Positions 45,312 through 53,697 of a stretch of 64,000 nucleotides of DNA are shown piece after piece. Source of the DNA: an uncultured Clostridia bacterium (lineage in GTDB: Bacteria; Bacillota; Clostridia; Oscillospirales; Acutalibacteraceae); NCBI GenBank assembly GCA_937896885.1, contig CALBNX010000040.1, forward strand, positions 73,230 through 137,229, read 5' to 3'. A program made the position numbers and the translations under genes. The notes beneath the pieces are model-generated. The model worked only from the letters and a program-made list of their open reading frames with translations. It was not told the origin of the DNA and did not search any database. Positions within the stretch are counted from its first letter, which is position 1; each line of letters starts with the position of its first letter.

Positions 45312-46496
45312 ATGAAAGAATTTGAACTTAAATACGGTTGTAACCCTAATCAGAAGCCATCAAAAATTTATATGGAAGATGGTTCAGAACTTCCAATTGA
45401 AATCCTTAATGGCAGACCAGGATTTATTAATTTCCTTGATGCATTTAATTCATGGCAGCTTGTAAAAGAAATTAAAGATATTTTGGGTTTGCCTGCTGCA
45501 ACATCTTTTAAGCATGTTAGTCCTACATCTGCTGCAGTTGGTGTTAAACTTCCTGAATCACTTAAAAAAGCTTGTTTTGTTGATGATATCGAAGACCTTG
45601 ACGATTCTCAACTTGCTTGTGCTTATGCAAGAGCTAGAGGCACTGACAGAATGTCATCATTCGGTGACTGGATTGCATTAAGTGATGAATGTGATGTAAC
45701 AACTGCAAAACTTGTTGCACGTGAAGTTTCTGATGGTATTATTGCACCTGGTTATTCTGCAGAAGCTCTTGAAATCCTTAAGGGCAAGAGAAATGGTAAC
45801 TATAATATTGTTAAAATTGATGCAGATTATGTTCCTGCTGTACAGGAAAAGAAACAAGTATTTGGCATAACATTTGAACAGGGTAGAAATAACTTCAGAA
45901 TTGATGAAGAACTTCTTTCTAATATGGTTACTGATAATAAAGAATTACCTGAAGAAGCTAAGCGTGACCTTATAATCGCACTTATTACTCTTAAATATAC
46001 ACAATCTAACTCTGTATGTTATGCATATGATGGACAAGCTATTGGTGTTGGCGCAGGTCAGCAGTCAAGAATTCACTGTACAAGACTTGCAGGTACAAAG
46101 GCTGATACATGGCATCTTCGTCAGCATCCAAAAGTACTTAATCTTCCATTCCGTGACGATATTCGTCGTCCTGACAGAGATAATGTTATTGACGGTTATA
46201 TCAATAAAAATGAAGAAGATGTTTGTGCTGATGGTATTTGGCAGAAATACTTTAACACACAGCCCGAACCACTTACAGCAGAAGAGGCAAGAGAATATCT
46301 TGATACAATTACTGGTGTTTCAGTTGGTTCTGACGCTTTCTTCCCATTCAGCGACAATATTGAAAGAGCACGCAAGAGCGGTGTTTCATATATCGCTGAA
46401 CCAGGCGGTTCAATCCGTGATGATGTAGTAATTGATTGTTGTAATAAATATGGAATTGCAATGGCGTTTACAGGCATGCGTTTATTCCACCACTAA
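45312..46496 (+). CDS. Stand-alone AICAR transformylase
   Basis: Formylates AICAR with 10-formyltetrahydrofolate, purine step 9. The 394 residues correspond to the C-terminal transformylase domain of PurH without the cyclohydrolase half. They show LKYGCNPNQKPS, the catalytic SFKHVSPTSAAVG with the Lys-His pair, RARGTDRMSSFGDW and KYTQSNSVCYAYDGQAIG. GQQSRIHCTRLAG is also seen. It is paired with the PurO-like cyclohydrolase. Its substrate AICAR (ZMP) is the riboswitch ligand that senses folate shortage. Confidence 0.93.
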   Translation: MKEFELKYGCNPNQKPSKIYMEDGSELPIEILNGRPGFINFLDAFNSWQLVKEIKDILGLPAATSFKHVSPTSAAVGVKLPESLKKACFVDDIEDLDDSQLACAYARARGTDRMSSFGDWIALSDECDVTTAKLVAREVSDGIIAPGYSAEALEILKGKRNGNYNIVKIDADYVPAVQEKKQVFGITFEQGRNNFRIDEELLSNMVTDNKELPEEAKRDLIIALITLKYTQSNSVCYAYDGQAIGVGAGQQSRIHCTRLAGTKADTWHLRQHPKVLNLPFRDDIRRPDRDNVIDGYINKNEEDVCADGIWQKYFNTQPEPLTAEEAREYLDTITGVSVGSDAFFPFSDNIERARKSGVSYIAEPGGSIRDDVVIDCCNKYGIAMAFTGMRLFHH

Positions 46497-46511
46497 TTTT
46501 TGAGGTTAACT

Positions 46512-47777
46512 ATGAAAATAATGGTTGTCGGTGGTGGCGGTAGAGAACACGCTATCATCAAAAAAATTAAAGAAAATAAAGAAGTTACAGAAATCTTTGC
46601 ATTACCGGGTAATGGTGGTATTGCAGCAGATGCTACTTGTGTAGAAATTGGTGCTACTGATATTGAAAGAATCGTAGCTTTCGCACAAGAAAACAAGATT
46701 GACTATGCAATTGTTGCACCTGACGACCCATTAGTATTAGGTTGTGTTGATGCTCTTAATGAAAAGGGTATTCATTGCTTTGGACCAAGTGCTAATGCAG
46801 CTATTATCGAGGGTAGCAAGGTTTTCTCAAAAAACTTGATGAAAAAATATAATATTCCAACTGCTACATACGAAGTGTTTGAGGATATGGATGCTGCTCT
46901 CAATTATCTTGAAACTGCTCCAATTCCAACAGTTATTAAAGCAGATGGTTTGGCTCTCGGTAAGGGTGTTATTATTGCACAGACTCGTGACGAAGCAAAA
47001 ACTGCTGTCCGTGATATGATGGAAGGCGGAATTTTCGGTAAATCAGGCTCACGCGTAGTAATTGAAGAATTCCTTACTGGCCCTGAAGTATCAGTTCTTG
47101 CTTTTACTGATGGCAAGGTTGTAAAACCTATGGTTTCTTCAATGGACCATAAACGTATCGGCGATAACGATACAGGTCTTAATACTGGTGGTATGGGTAC
47201 TGTAGCACCTAATCCTTACTACACAAAAGATATAGCTGATGAATGTATGGAAACAATTTTTCTTCCTACAATCAACGCTATGAATGAAGAAGGCAGAACT
47301 TTTAAAGGTTGTCTTTACTTTGGTCTTATGCTTACACCAAATGGTCCAAAGGTTATCGAATATAATTGTCGTTTTGGTGACCCTGAAACACAGGTTGTTC
47401 TTCCACTTCTTGAAAGTGATTTGCTTGACATAATGCAAGCAACAACAAACGGCACTTTAGCTGATACAGAAGTGAAATTTGCAGACAAACATGCCTGCTG
47501 TGTTATTTTAGCATCAAATGGTTATCCAACATCTTATAAAAAAGGATTTGAGATAACATTTACAGACGAAGCGCTCGTAGCTACTTATGTAGCAGGCGCA
47601 AAGGTTGAGAATGGTAAGCTTGTTACTTCGGGTGGTCGCGTTACAGGTACAACTGCAGTTGCAGATTCTCTTGCAGAAGCAATTAAAGAAGCATATCGTT
47701 TGTCTGATGGTGTTAAGTTTGAAGGAGCTTATCGTAGAACTGATATTGGTAAGCGTGCACTTCAAGCTTTAAACTGA
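46512..47777 (+). CDS. purD: Phosphoribosylamine-glycine ligase (GAR synthetase)
   Basis: ATP-grasp enzyme joining glycine to phosphoribosylamine, purine step 2. ATG 46512 follows GAGG, giving 421 residues with KIMVVGGGGREHAIIKK, PDDPLVLGCVD, the ATP-grasp KADGLALGKGVIIA, and the LNTGGMGTVAP and NCRFGDPETQVVLP regions carrying metal ligands. Length and motif order are canonical. It lies between AICAR transformylase and purL. Confidence 0.96.
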   Translation: MKIMVVGGGGREHAIIKKIKENKEVTEIFALPGNGGIAADATCVEIGATDIERIVAFAQENKIDYAIVAPDDPLVLGCVDALNEKGIHCFGPSANAAIIEGSKVFSKNLMKKYNIPTATYEVFEDMDAALNYLETAPIPTVIKADGLALGKGVIIAQTRDEAKTAVRDMMEGGIFGKSGSRVVIEEFLTGPEVSVLAFTDGKVVKPMVSSMDHKRIGDNDTGLNTGGMGTVAPNPYYTKDIADECMETIFLPTINAMNEEGRTFKGCLYFGLMLTPNGPKVIEYNCRFGDPETQVVLPLLESDLLDIMQATTNGTLADTEVKFADKHACCVILASNGYPTSYKKGFEITFTDEALVATYVAGAKVENGKLVTSGGRVTGTTAVADSLAEAIKEAYRLSDGVKFEGAYRRTDIGKRALQALN

Positions 47778-47800
47778 GTGATATGGGAGGTAAAATCTAA

Positions 47801-50800
47801 ATGGTTTATCGTATATTTGTTGAAAAGAAGACTGGATTAGATAACGAAGCAAAAGGTCTTCTTAATGAAGCAAAACATTTGCTTGGCATTGAAAATTTAG
47901 AAGATATTCGACTTTTCAATCGTTATGATGCAGAAAATATCACAGAAGAATTGTTTGATTACGCTGTAAAAACAGTTTTTTCAGAGCCACAGCTCGACAA
48001 CGTGTCTGGTAGTGTTGATATTTCTGACGCTTATGTTTTTGCAGTAGAAGCTCTTCCAGGACAATTTGACCAGAGAGCAGACTCTGCAGCTCAGTGTATT
48101 CAAATTATTTCTCAGGGTGAACGTCCTCTTATCCGTACTGCAAAAGTTTATGCTCTTTACGGTGCATTAACAGAAAATGATATCAAAGCATTTAAAAATC
48201 ACGTAATCAACGCGGTTGAAAGCCGTGAAGCAGCTCTTGAATTACCTGAAACACTTGTAGCTCAATATGCTGCTCCTGAAACAGTTGCTACTGTTGATGG
48301 CTTTATCACTATGGATGTATCTGCACTTAGCACTCTCCTTGATGAAAAAGGACTTGCAATGGACCTTGATGACCTTAAGTTCTTGCAGGCATATTTCAGA
48401 GATTCAGAGCATAGAGACCCAACAATTACAGAAATTCGTGTTGTTGACACTTATTGGTCAGACCATTGTCGTCATACAACATTCTCTACACATCTAGATA
48501 ATATCCGTATTGATGACCCTGCTGTGCAAGAAGCTTATGACCGTTATCTTGCTGCAAGAGTTGAAGTTTACGGTGAAGAAAAAGCAGCAGCTCGTCCTCA
48601 GACTTTGATGGATATTGCTACTATAGGTACAAAAACACTCAAAAAGCGCGGACTTCTTCCTGAACTTGACGAAAGTGAAGAAATTAATGCTTGTTCTATT
48701 CATGTAACAGCAACTGTAAATGGTGAGGACCAGGATTGGCTTCTTATGTTTAAAAATGAAACTCATAACCACCCAACAGAAATCGAACCATTTGGTGGCG
48801 CTGCTACTTGTATCGGTGGTTGCATCCGTGACCCTCTTTCAGGTCGTGCTTATGTTCATCAAGCAATGCGCGTAACAGGTGCGGGCGACCCAAGAAAGAC
48901 TATTGCTGAAACTTTAGATGGTAAACTTCCACAGCGCAAGATTTGTCAGACGGCTGCTGCAGGTTACTCATCTTATGGTAACCAAATTGGTCTTGCTACA
49001 GGTCATGTTGCAGAAATATATCACGAAGGCTTTGTTGCAAAGCGTCTTGAATGTGGTGCAGTAGTTGCTGCTGCTCCTGCTTATAATGTACGTCGTGAAC
49101 GTCCTACTCCAGGTGATGTGATTGTTCTTCTCGGCGGACGCACAGGCCGTGACGGTATAGGTGGTGCTACAGGTTCATCAAAGAGCCACAATATGAAGTC
49201 ACTTACAACAATGGCATCTGAAGTTCAAAAGGGTAATGCACCTGAAGAAAGAAAAATCCAGAGACTTTTCCGCAATGCAGAAGTTACTCGTTTAATCAAG
49301 CGTTGTAATGACTTTGGTGCAGGCGGTGTATCTGTTGCTATCGGCGAACTTGCACCAGGTCTTCAGATTGACCTTGACGCAGTACGCAAAAAATATGAAG
49401 GTCTTGACGGAACAGAAATTGCTATTTCAGAATCACAGGAGCGCATGGCTGTAGTTGTTGCAGCTGAAGATGCAGATAAATTTATTTCTTTTGCACAAGA
49501 AGAAAACCTTGAAGCATACCGTGTTGCTGTTGTTACAGAAGAAGAACGTATGGTAATGAAATGGAAAGGCAATGTAATTGCTGACCTTAGCCGAGCATTC
49601 CTTGATACAAACGGTGCTGTTAAGCATATGGATGTTACTGTTACAGAAAAAGACCTTTCAGTTTTAAGTAAGGCAATGTATAGTTCGTTACGCGAAATGG
49701 CTTCTGACCTTCGTACAGCAAGCCAACGTGGTCTTGTTGAAAGATTCGATTCAACTATTGGTGCTGGTAGTGTTGTAATGCCTTATGGTGGTAAGCGCCA
49801 GCTTACTCCTACTCAGTCTATGGCTGCTGTTTTACCTGTTCTTCCGGGACAGGAAACTGACCAGGCAAGTGTATTCAGCTGGGGTTGTGACCCTGACCAT
49901 CTTTCAGTTGACCCATATACAGGTGCGCATGCAGCAATTTATAATTCCGTTGCTAAACTTGTTGCTGCAGGTTGTGATTATAAACTTGCTTATCTTACAT
50001 TACAGGAATTTTTTGAAAGACTTAAAACTGAACCTAAGCGTTGGGGCAAGCCTTTTGCAGCTCTTCTCGGTGCACTTGATGCACAACTTGAATTAGGTGC
50101 TGCTGCTATTGGTGGTAAAGACTCAATGTCAGGTACATTCCTTGATAAAGATGTTCCACCAACACTTATTTCATTTGCAATTGCTCCAATCAAAAAGCAA
50201 GATGTTATCAGCCCTGAATTTAAAGAGGCAAATCATCCTGTATATCTCTTTGGTGCAGTTGATGAGAGTGCTGACTCTCTCAAAGCTACTTGGGAAGCAT
50301 TCCATAAACTTTGTAAAGAAGGTAAGGTAAAGGCTTCATGGGCAGTTGAACATGGTATTGGTGAAGCAGTTATGAAGATGTCATTCGGTAATAATATCGG
50401 CTTTAATTCATCTGCAGACCTTAAAGAAAACTGGCATCTTGGTATGTGGGGCTTTATTGTAGCTGAACTTTCTGAAGACGTTGAAATTCCTGGTGTAATG
50501 AAGCTTGGTACAACAACAGTTGAACCTGTAATTACTCTTGAAGACGACAGTGTAACAATTGAAGAACTTTATAAGTTACATACTGCTACACTTGAAAGTG
50601 TATATCCTACAAAGGCTAAAGAAGATAAGGGCGAAATTCCTACATATTCATTTGATGGTAAATGTGAAGTTTCTCCTAAAAATAAGGTTGTTAAGCCTAA
50701 AGTTCTTATTCCTGTATTCCCAGGAACTAACTGTGAATATGACTCTGCTCGTGCAGTTGAAAAAGCAGGTGGTGAGGCTGAAATTTTCGTTATCAGAAAC

Positions 50801-51493
50801 CTTACTGCTGAAGATGTTGCAAGAAGTGTTGAAGGCTTCTCTGCAAAGGTAAGAGAAAGCCAGATGATTTTCATCCCGGGCGGTTTCTCAGGCGGTGACG
50901 AACCAGACGGTTCAGCTAAATTCATTACTGCATTTTTCCGTAACCCTGCAGTTAAAGAAGCAGTAACAGACCTTCTTGATAACCGTGATGGTCTTATGTG
51001 CGGTATCTGTAACGGTTTCCAGGCACTTATTAAGCTCGGTCTTGTTCCTTACGGTAAGATTATTGATACTGATGAAAATTGTCCGACACTTACATTCAAT
51101 AACATCAGTCGTCACCAAAGCAGAATTGTTCATACTCGTATTGCATCAACAAAATCACCTTGGCTTAGCCTTATGAATGTTGGTGATGTTGTTAATGTTC
51201 CGATTTCACACGGTGAAGGTAAGTTTCTTGCTTCTCCAGAGCTTATTGCTGAACTTGCTAAGAACGGACAGATTGCAACTCAGTATGTTGACCTTGACGG
51301 AAACGCAACATCAGATATTGACTTCAACCCAAATGGTTCATTGTGTGCAATTGAAGGTATTACTTCACCTGACGGCCGTGTATTCGGTAAAATGGGACAT
51401 AGTGAGCGTATCGGTGACGGTCTTTATAAGAATGTTCTTGGTGAATATGACATTCGTATGTTTGAAGCTGCTGTAAAATATTTTAATAAATAA
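47801..51493 (+). CDS. purL: Phosphoribosylformylglycinamidine synthase, single-chain
   Basis: Converts FGAR to FGAM with glutamine, purine step 4. At 1230 residues this is the long single-polypeptide form rather than PurS/PurQ/PurL. A PurS-like N-terminus precedes a linker with TYWSDHCRHTTFS and two synthetase halves (NETHNHPTEIEPFGGAAT; GGKDSMSGTF). The class I glutaminase domain runs from about residue 967 (VLIPVFPGTNCEYDSA), with nucleophile near 1070 in LMCGICNGFQ and SHGEGKF near the end. GGGAGG precedes ATG 47801. Codon use is GCT/CTT/CGT-rich, consistent with high expression. Confidence 0.96.
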   Translation: MVYRIFVEKKTGLDNEAKGLLNEAKHLLGIENLEDIRLFNRYDAENITEELFDYAVKTVFSEPQLDNVSGSVDISDAYVFAVEALPGQFDQRADSAAQCIQIISQGERPLIRTAKVYALYGALTENDIKAFKNHVINAVESREAALELPETLVAQYAAPETVATVDGFITMDVSALSTLLDEKGLAMDLDDLKFLQAYFRDSEHRDPTITEIRVVDTYWSDHCRHTTFSTHLDNIRIDDPAVQEAYDRYLAARVEVYGEEKAAARPQTLMDIATIGTKTLKKRGLLPELDESEEINACSIHVTATVNGEDQDWLLMFKNETHNHPTEIEPFGGAATCIGGCIRDPLSGRAYVHQAMRVTGAGDPRKTIAETLDGKLPQRKICQTAAAGYSSYGNQIGLATGHVAEIYHEGFVAKRLECGAVVAAAPAYNVRRERPTPGDVIVLLGGRTGRDGIGGATGSSKSHNMKSLTTMASEVQKGNAPEERKIQRLFRNAEVTRLIKRCNDFGAGGVSVAIGELAPGLQIDLDAVRKKYEGLDGTEIAISESQERMAVVVAAEDADKFISFAQEENLEAYRVAVVTEEERMVMKWKGNVIADLSRAFLDTNGAVKHMDVTVTEKDLSVLSKAMYSSLREMASDLRTASQRGLVERFDSTIGAGSVVMPYGGKRQLTPTQSMAAVLPVLPGQETDQASVFSWGCDPDHLSVDPYTGAHAAIYNSVAKLVAAGCDYKLAYLTLQEFFERLKTEPKRWGKPFAALLGALDAQLELGAAAIGGKDSMSGTFLDKDVPPTLISFAIAPIKKQDVISPEFKEANHPVYLFGAVDESADSLKATWEAFHKLCKEGKVKASWAVEHGIGEAVMKMSFGNNIGFNSSADLKENWHLGMWGFIVAELSEDVEIPGVMKLGTTTVEPVITLEDDSVTIEELYKLHTATLESVYPTKAKEDKGEIPTYSFDGKCEVSPKNKVVKPKVLIPVFPGTNCEYDSARAVEKAGGEAEIFVIRNLTAEDVARSVEGFSAKVRESQMIFIPGGFSGGDEPDGSAKFITAFFRNPAVKEAVTDLLDNRDGLMCGICNGFQALIKLGLVPYGKIIDTDENCPTLTFNNISRHQSRIVHTRIASTKSPWLSLMNVGDVVNVPISHGEGKFLASPELIAELAKNGQIATQYVDLDGNATSDIDFNPNGSLCAIEGITSPDGRVFGKMGHSERIGDGLYKNVLGEYDIRMFEAAVKYFNK

Positions 51494-51524
51494 GTCGAAA
51501 CACCACCTTTGTATATACCTTTTG

Positions 51525-51553
51525 TTGACAAATATGTCAATTTATGGTATATT
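51525..51553 (+). promoter_or_regulatory. abrB-like promoter with -35 palindrome
   Basis: TTGACA (51525-51530), 17-base spacer, TATATT (51548-51553). The -35 is one arm of TTGACA-AATA-TGTCAA (51525-51540), a perfect 6-4-6 inverted repeat, a likely operator. Confidence 0.7.
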
Positions 51554-51577
51554 TTAGAAAAAGGTGGTGTATTTTGT

Positions 51578-51829
51578 ATGAAATCTGCATTAATTGTTAG
51601 GCCAGTTGATAATAATGGTAGAATAGTTTTACCAAAACATCTTCTAAGAGATGTTTTTAAAGCAAAGGATGACGAAAAATTAACATTAGAGTTCTTTTAT
51701 AATGATGATTCAATTATTTTGAAAAGATTTCATTCAAAATGCGTATTCTGCGAAAATGAAGACAATTTAGTTGAATTTAAAGGAACTAATATTTGTCCAT
51801 CCTGTTTGGAAAACCTAAAAAACATATGA
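51578..51829 (+). CDS. AbrB/SpoVT-family transcriptional regulator with zinc-ribbon tail
   Basis: An 83-residue DNA-binding protein. Residues about 1-50 form the swapped-hairpin AbrB fold (IVRPVDNNGRIVLPKHLLRDVF, then DSIILKRF). The C-terminus has CVFCEN...CPSC, a four-cysteine zinc-ribbon-like module seen in some clostridial AbrB proteins. ATG 51578 has AAGGTGG about nine bases upstream. It has its own promoter, with a palindrome over the -35 suggesting autorepression, and a strong terminator. Targets are unknown. Family members control transition-state and sporulation genes. Confidence 0.88.
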   Translation: MKSALIVRPVDNNGRIVLPKHLLRDVFKAKDDEKLTLEFFYNDDSIILKRFHSKCVFCENEDNLVEFKGTNICPSCLENLKNI

Positions 51830-51832
51830 AAA

Positions 51833-51872
51833 AACCACTCACAAAAGTGAGTGGTTAATTTTTTTTAATACT
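51833..51872. terminator. Terminator after the abrB-like gene
   Basis: AACCACTCAC, AAAA loop, GTGAGTGGTT, then AATTTTTTTT. The minus-strand rex gene ends just beyond, and the upstream A-run gives a T-run on the other strand too. Confidence 0.85.
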
Positions 51873-51876
51873 CTAA

Positions 51877-52509
51877 TTATAAATTACTAACATGATAACT
51901 AAGAGTCATTAAGCTATCACTTAAATGAACATTTTCAACTGCAACATTTGGGTGATTAGCAGATATGTCATAGTGGCTGAAATTCCAAAATCCTTTAACC
52001 CCTAATTGAACAAGTTGTGGAGCAAGCACTTCTGCAGCAGAACTTGGAATACAAAGAACTGCAACAACAGGGGAGTTATCTTTACAAAAATCAAATAATC
52101 CATCAATATGTCTTATAGGTAGTCCACGCAACATTTGTCCTGAAAGTGCAGGATTCTTATCAAAAACTCCAATAAGATTAAAACCCCTAGCCTCAAAAGA
52201 CATATGTAATGCTACTGCTTTTCCAAGATTGCCAGCACCTATAAGAATTGCTTTTCTAGTCTTATTAACACCTAATATTTTGCCGATTTCATTATAAAGA
52301 CTTTCAATATTATAGCCATAGCCCTGCTGGCCAAATCCGCCAAAACAGTTTAAATCCTGTCTGATTTGAGATGCAGTAAAGCCCATTTTTTCAGATAAAT
52401 CCTTAGATGAAATTCTAACAATACCATTTGATTTTAGTTCACCTAAAAATCTGTAATAACGGGGGAGTCGCTTAATGACAGAAATTGAAACTCCATCATT
52501 TTTACCCAT
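51877..52509 (-). CDS. rex: Redox-sensing transcriptional repressor Rex
   Basis: Homodimeric repressor that releases DNA when NADH rises. From ATG 52509 (GAGGTGA upstream), 210 residues: a winged helix (VIKRLPRYYRFL, SSKDLSEKMGFTASQIRQDL, GGFGQQGYGY) and a Rossmann domain (AILIGAGNLGKAVA, about 87-100). A helical C-terminus contains VENVHLSDSLMTLSYHV. It is 12 bases after the isocitrate dehydrogenase gene and is the last gene of the acn-icd-rex operon. A Rex-like site overlaps that operon's promoter, hinting at autoregulation. Confidence 0.95.
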   Translation of the reverse strand: MGKNDGVSISVIKRLPRYYRFLGELKSNGIVRISSKDLSEKMGFTASQIRQDLNCFGGFGQQGYGYNIESLYNEIGKILGVNKTRKAILIGAGNLGKAVALHMSFEARGFNLIGVFDKNPALSGQMLRGLPIRHIDGLFDFCKDNSPVVAVLCIPSSAAEVLAPQLVQLGVKGFWNFSHYDISANHPNVAVENVHLSDSLMTLSYHVSNL

Positions 52510-52521
52510 ATTTTTCACCTC

Positions 52522-53685
52522 TTATGAAAGCTTTTTAACAGTTTCCATTACATAATCGCCAAAATCACTACATGTTGCACCATTATCGCGACCAGTAATT
52601 ACAAGTTTCTTTTCTTCAAACATACAAATATCAAGCGCTCTTTCAAGCAAGTCAGCCTCTTTTTGTTTACCAATATGTGAAAGAAGCATTACAGTTGCAC
52701 GAAGCATTGAACATGGGTCAGCATATTCGCCACGACCTTCACGAATCATTCTTGGTGCTGAACCGTGAATTGCTTCAAACATAGCATATCTCTTACCAAG
52801 GTTAGCGCTACCAGCAGTACCAACTCCTCCCTGGAATTCAGCTGCTTCATCAGTAATAATGTCACCATAAAGGTTAGGAAGAACAAAAACTTTAAAGTCT
52901 TTTCTTCTTTTTTCATCGATAAGTTTAGCCGTTGTAATATCTACATACCATTCATCAGTGATAATTTCAGGATATTCTTTACCAACCTCTTTACAGATTC
53001 TTAAGAATTTACCGTCTGTGGTCTTGATTACATTTGCTTTATTGATGATAGAAACTCTTTCCTTACCATTTCTCTTGGCATAGTCATAAGCCATACGAGC
53101 AATTCTTTCAGAGCCTTCGCTTGTTGTAACAACAAAGTCCATTGCAAGGTCTTCAGTTACATTGACACCTTTTGAACCAACAGCATAAGCGCCCTCTGTG
53201 TTTTCACGGAAGAATGTCCAGTCTATTCCTTGGTCAGGAACTTTAACAGGACGAACATTTGCAAAAAGGTCAAGTTCTTTACGCATAGCAACGTTTGCAC
53301 TTTCAATGTTTGGCCATGGGTCACCAGCCTGTGGAGTTGTTGTAGGTCCTTTAAGAATTACATGACATTCTTTAAGTTCAGCAAGAACATCATCAGGAAT
53401 TGCTTTCATAACAGCTACACGATTTTCAATTGTAAGTCCGTCAATTACCTTAAATTCAACTTTACCAGCCTTAACATCATCAGCAAGCATATATTCAAGT
53501 ACTCGTGCTGATTCTTTTGTGATAATTGGACCAATGCCGTCTCCGCCACAAACACCGATAATGATTTTATCAAGCTTTTCAAAATCTACAAATTCTTTTT
53601 GTGCTTTAATTTTTTCATTTCTTGCAAGCTGTTCTCTTATGAGAGCTTCATACTTTGCAAGAGCTTCTTTAATTTGATTTTCCAT
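52522..53685 (-). CDS. icd: Isocitrate dehydrogenase (isocitrate/isopropylmalate family)
   Basis: Oxidative decarboxylation of isocitrate to 2-oxoglutarate is the likely reaction because aconitase is encoded 12 bases upstream. The 387 residues contain CGGDGIGPIITKES, KGPTTTP, the substrate segment ESANVAMRKELDLFANVRPV (Ser, Asn and Arg ligands), FRENTEGAYA with the catalytic Tyr, the metal aspartates in NLYGDIITDEAAEF, and FEAIHGSAPR. The nucleotide-binding region after HGSAP does not look NADP-specific, so NAD use is possible. Isopropylmalate dehydrogenase is less likely. Confidence 0.85.
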   Translation of the reverse strand: MENQIKEALAKYEALIREQLARNEKIKAQKEFVDFEKLDKIIIGVCGGDGIGPIITKESARVLEYMLADDVKAGKVEFKVIDGLTIENRVAVMKAIPDDVLAELKECHVILKGPTTTPQAGDPWPNIESANVAMRKELDLFANVRPVKVPDQGIDWTFFRENTEGAYAVGSKGVNVTEDLAMDFVVTTSEGSERIARMAYDYAKRNGKERVSIINKANVIKTTDGKFLRICKEVGKEYPEIITDEWYVDITTAKLIDEKRRKDFKVFVLPNLYGDIITDEAAEFQGGVGTAGSANLGKRYAMFEAIHGSAPRMIREGRGEYADPCSMLRATVMLLSHIGKQKEADLLERALDICMFEEKKLVITGRDNGATCSDFGDYVMETVKKLS

Positions 53686-53697
53686 ATTTAAAACTCC

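Noticed and set aside
49785..51476. Series of long +2 frame open frames inside purL
   Set aside because: Leu/Val/His-rich shadows of a highly codon-biased gene; the purL frame is intact from start to stop so no frameshift is implied.
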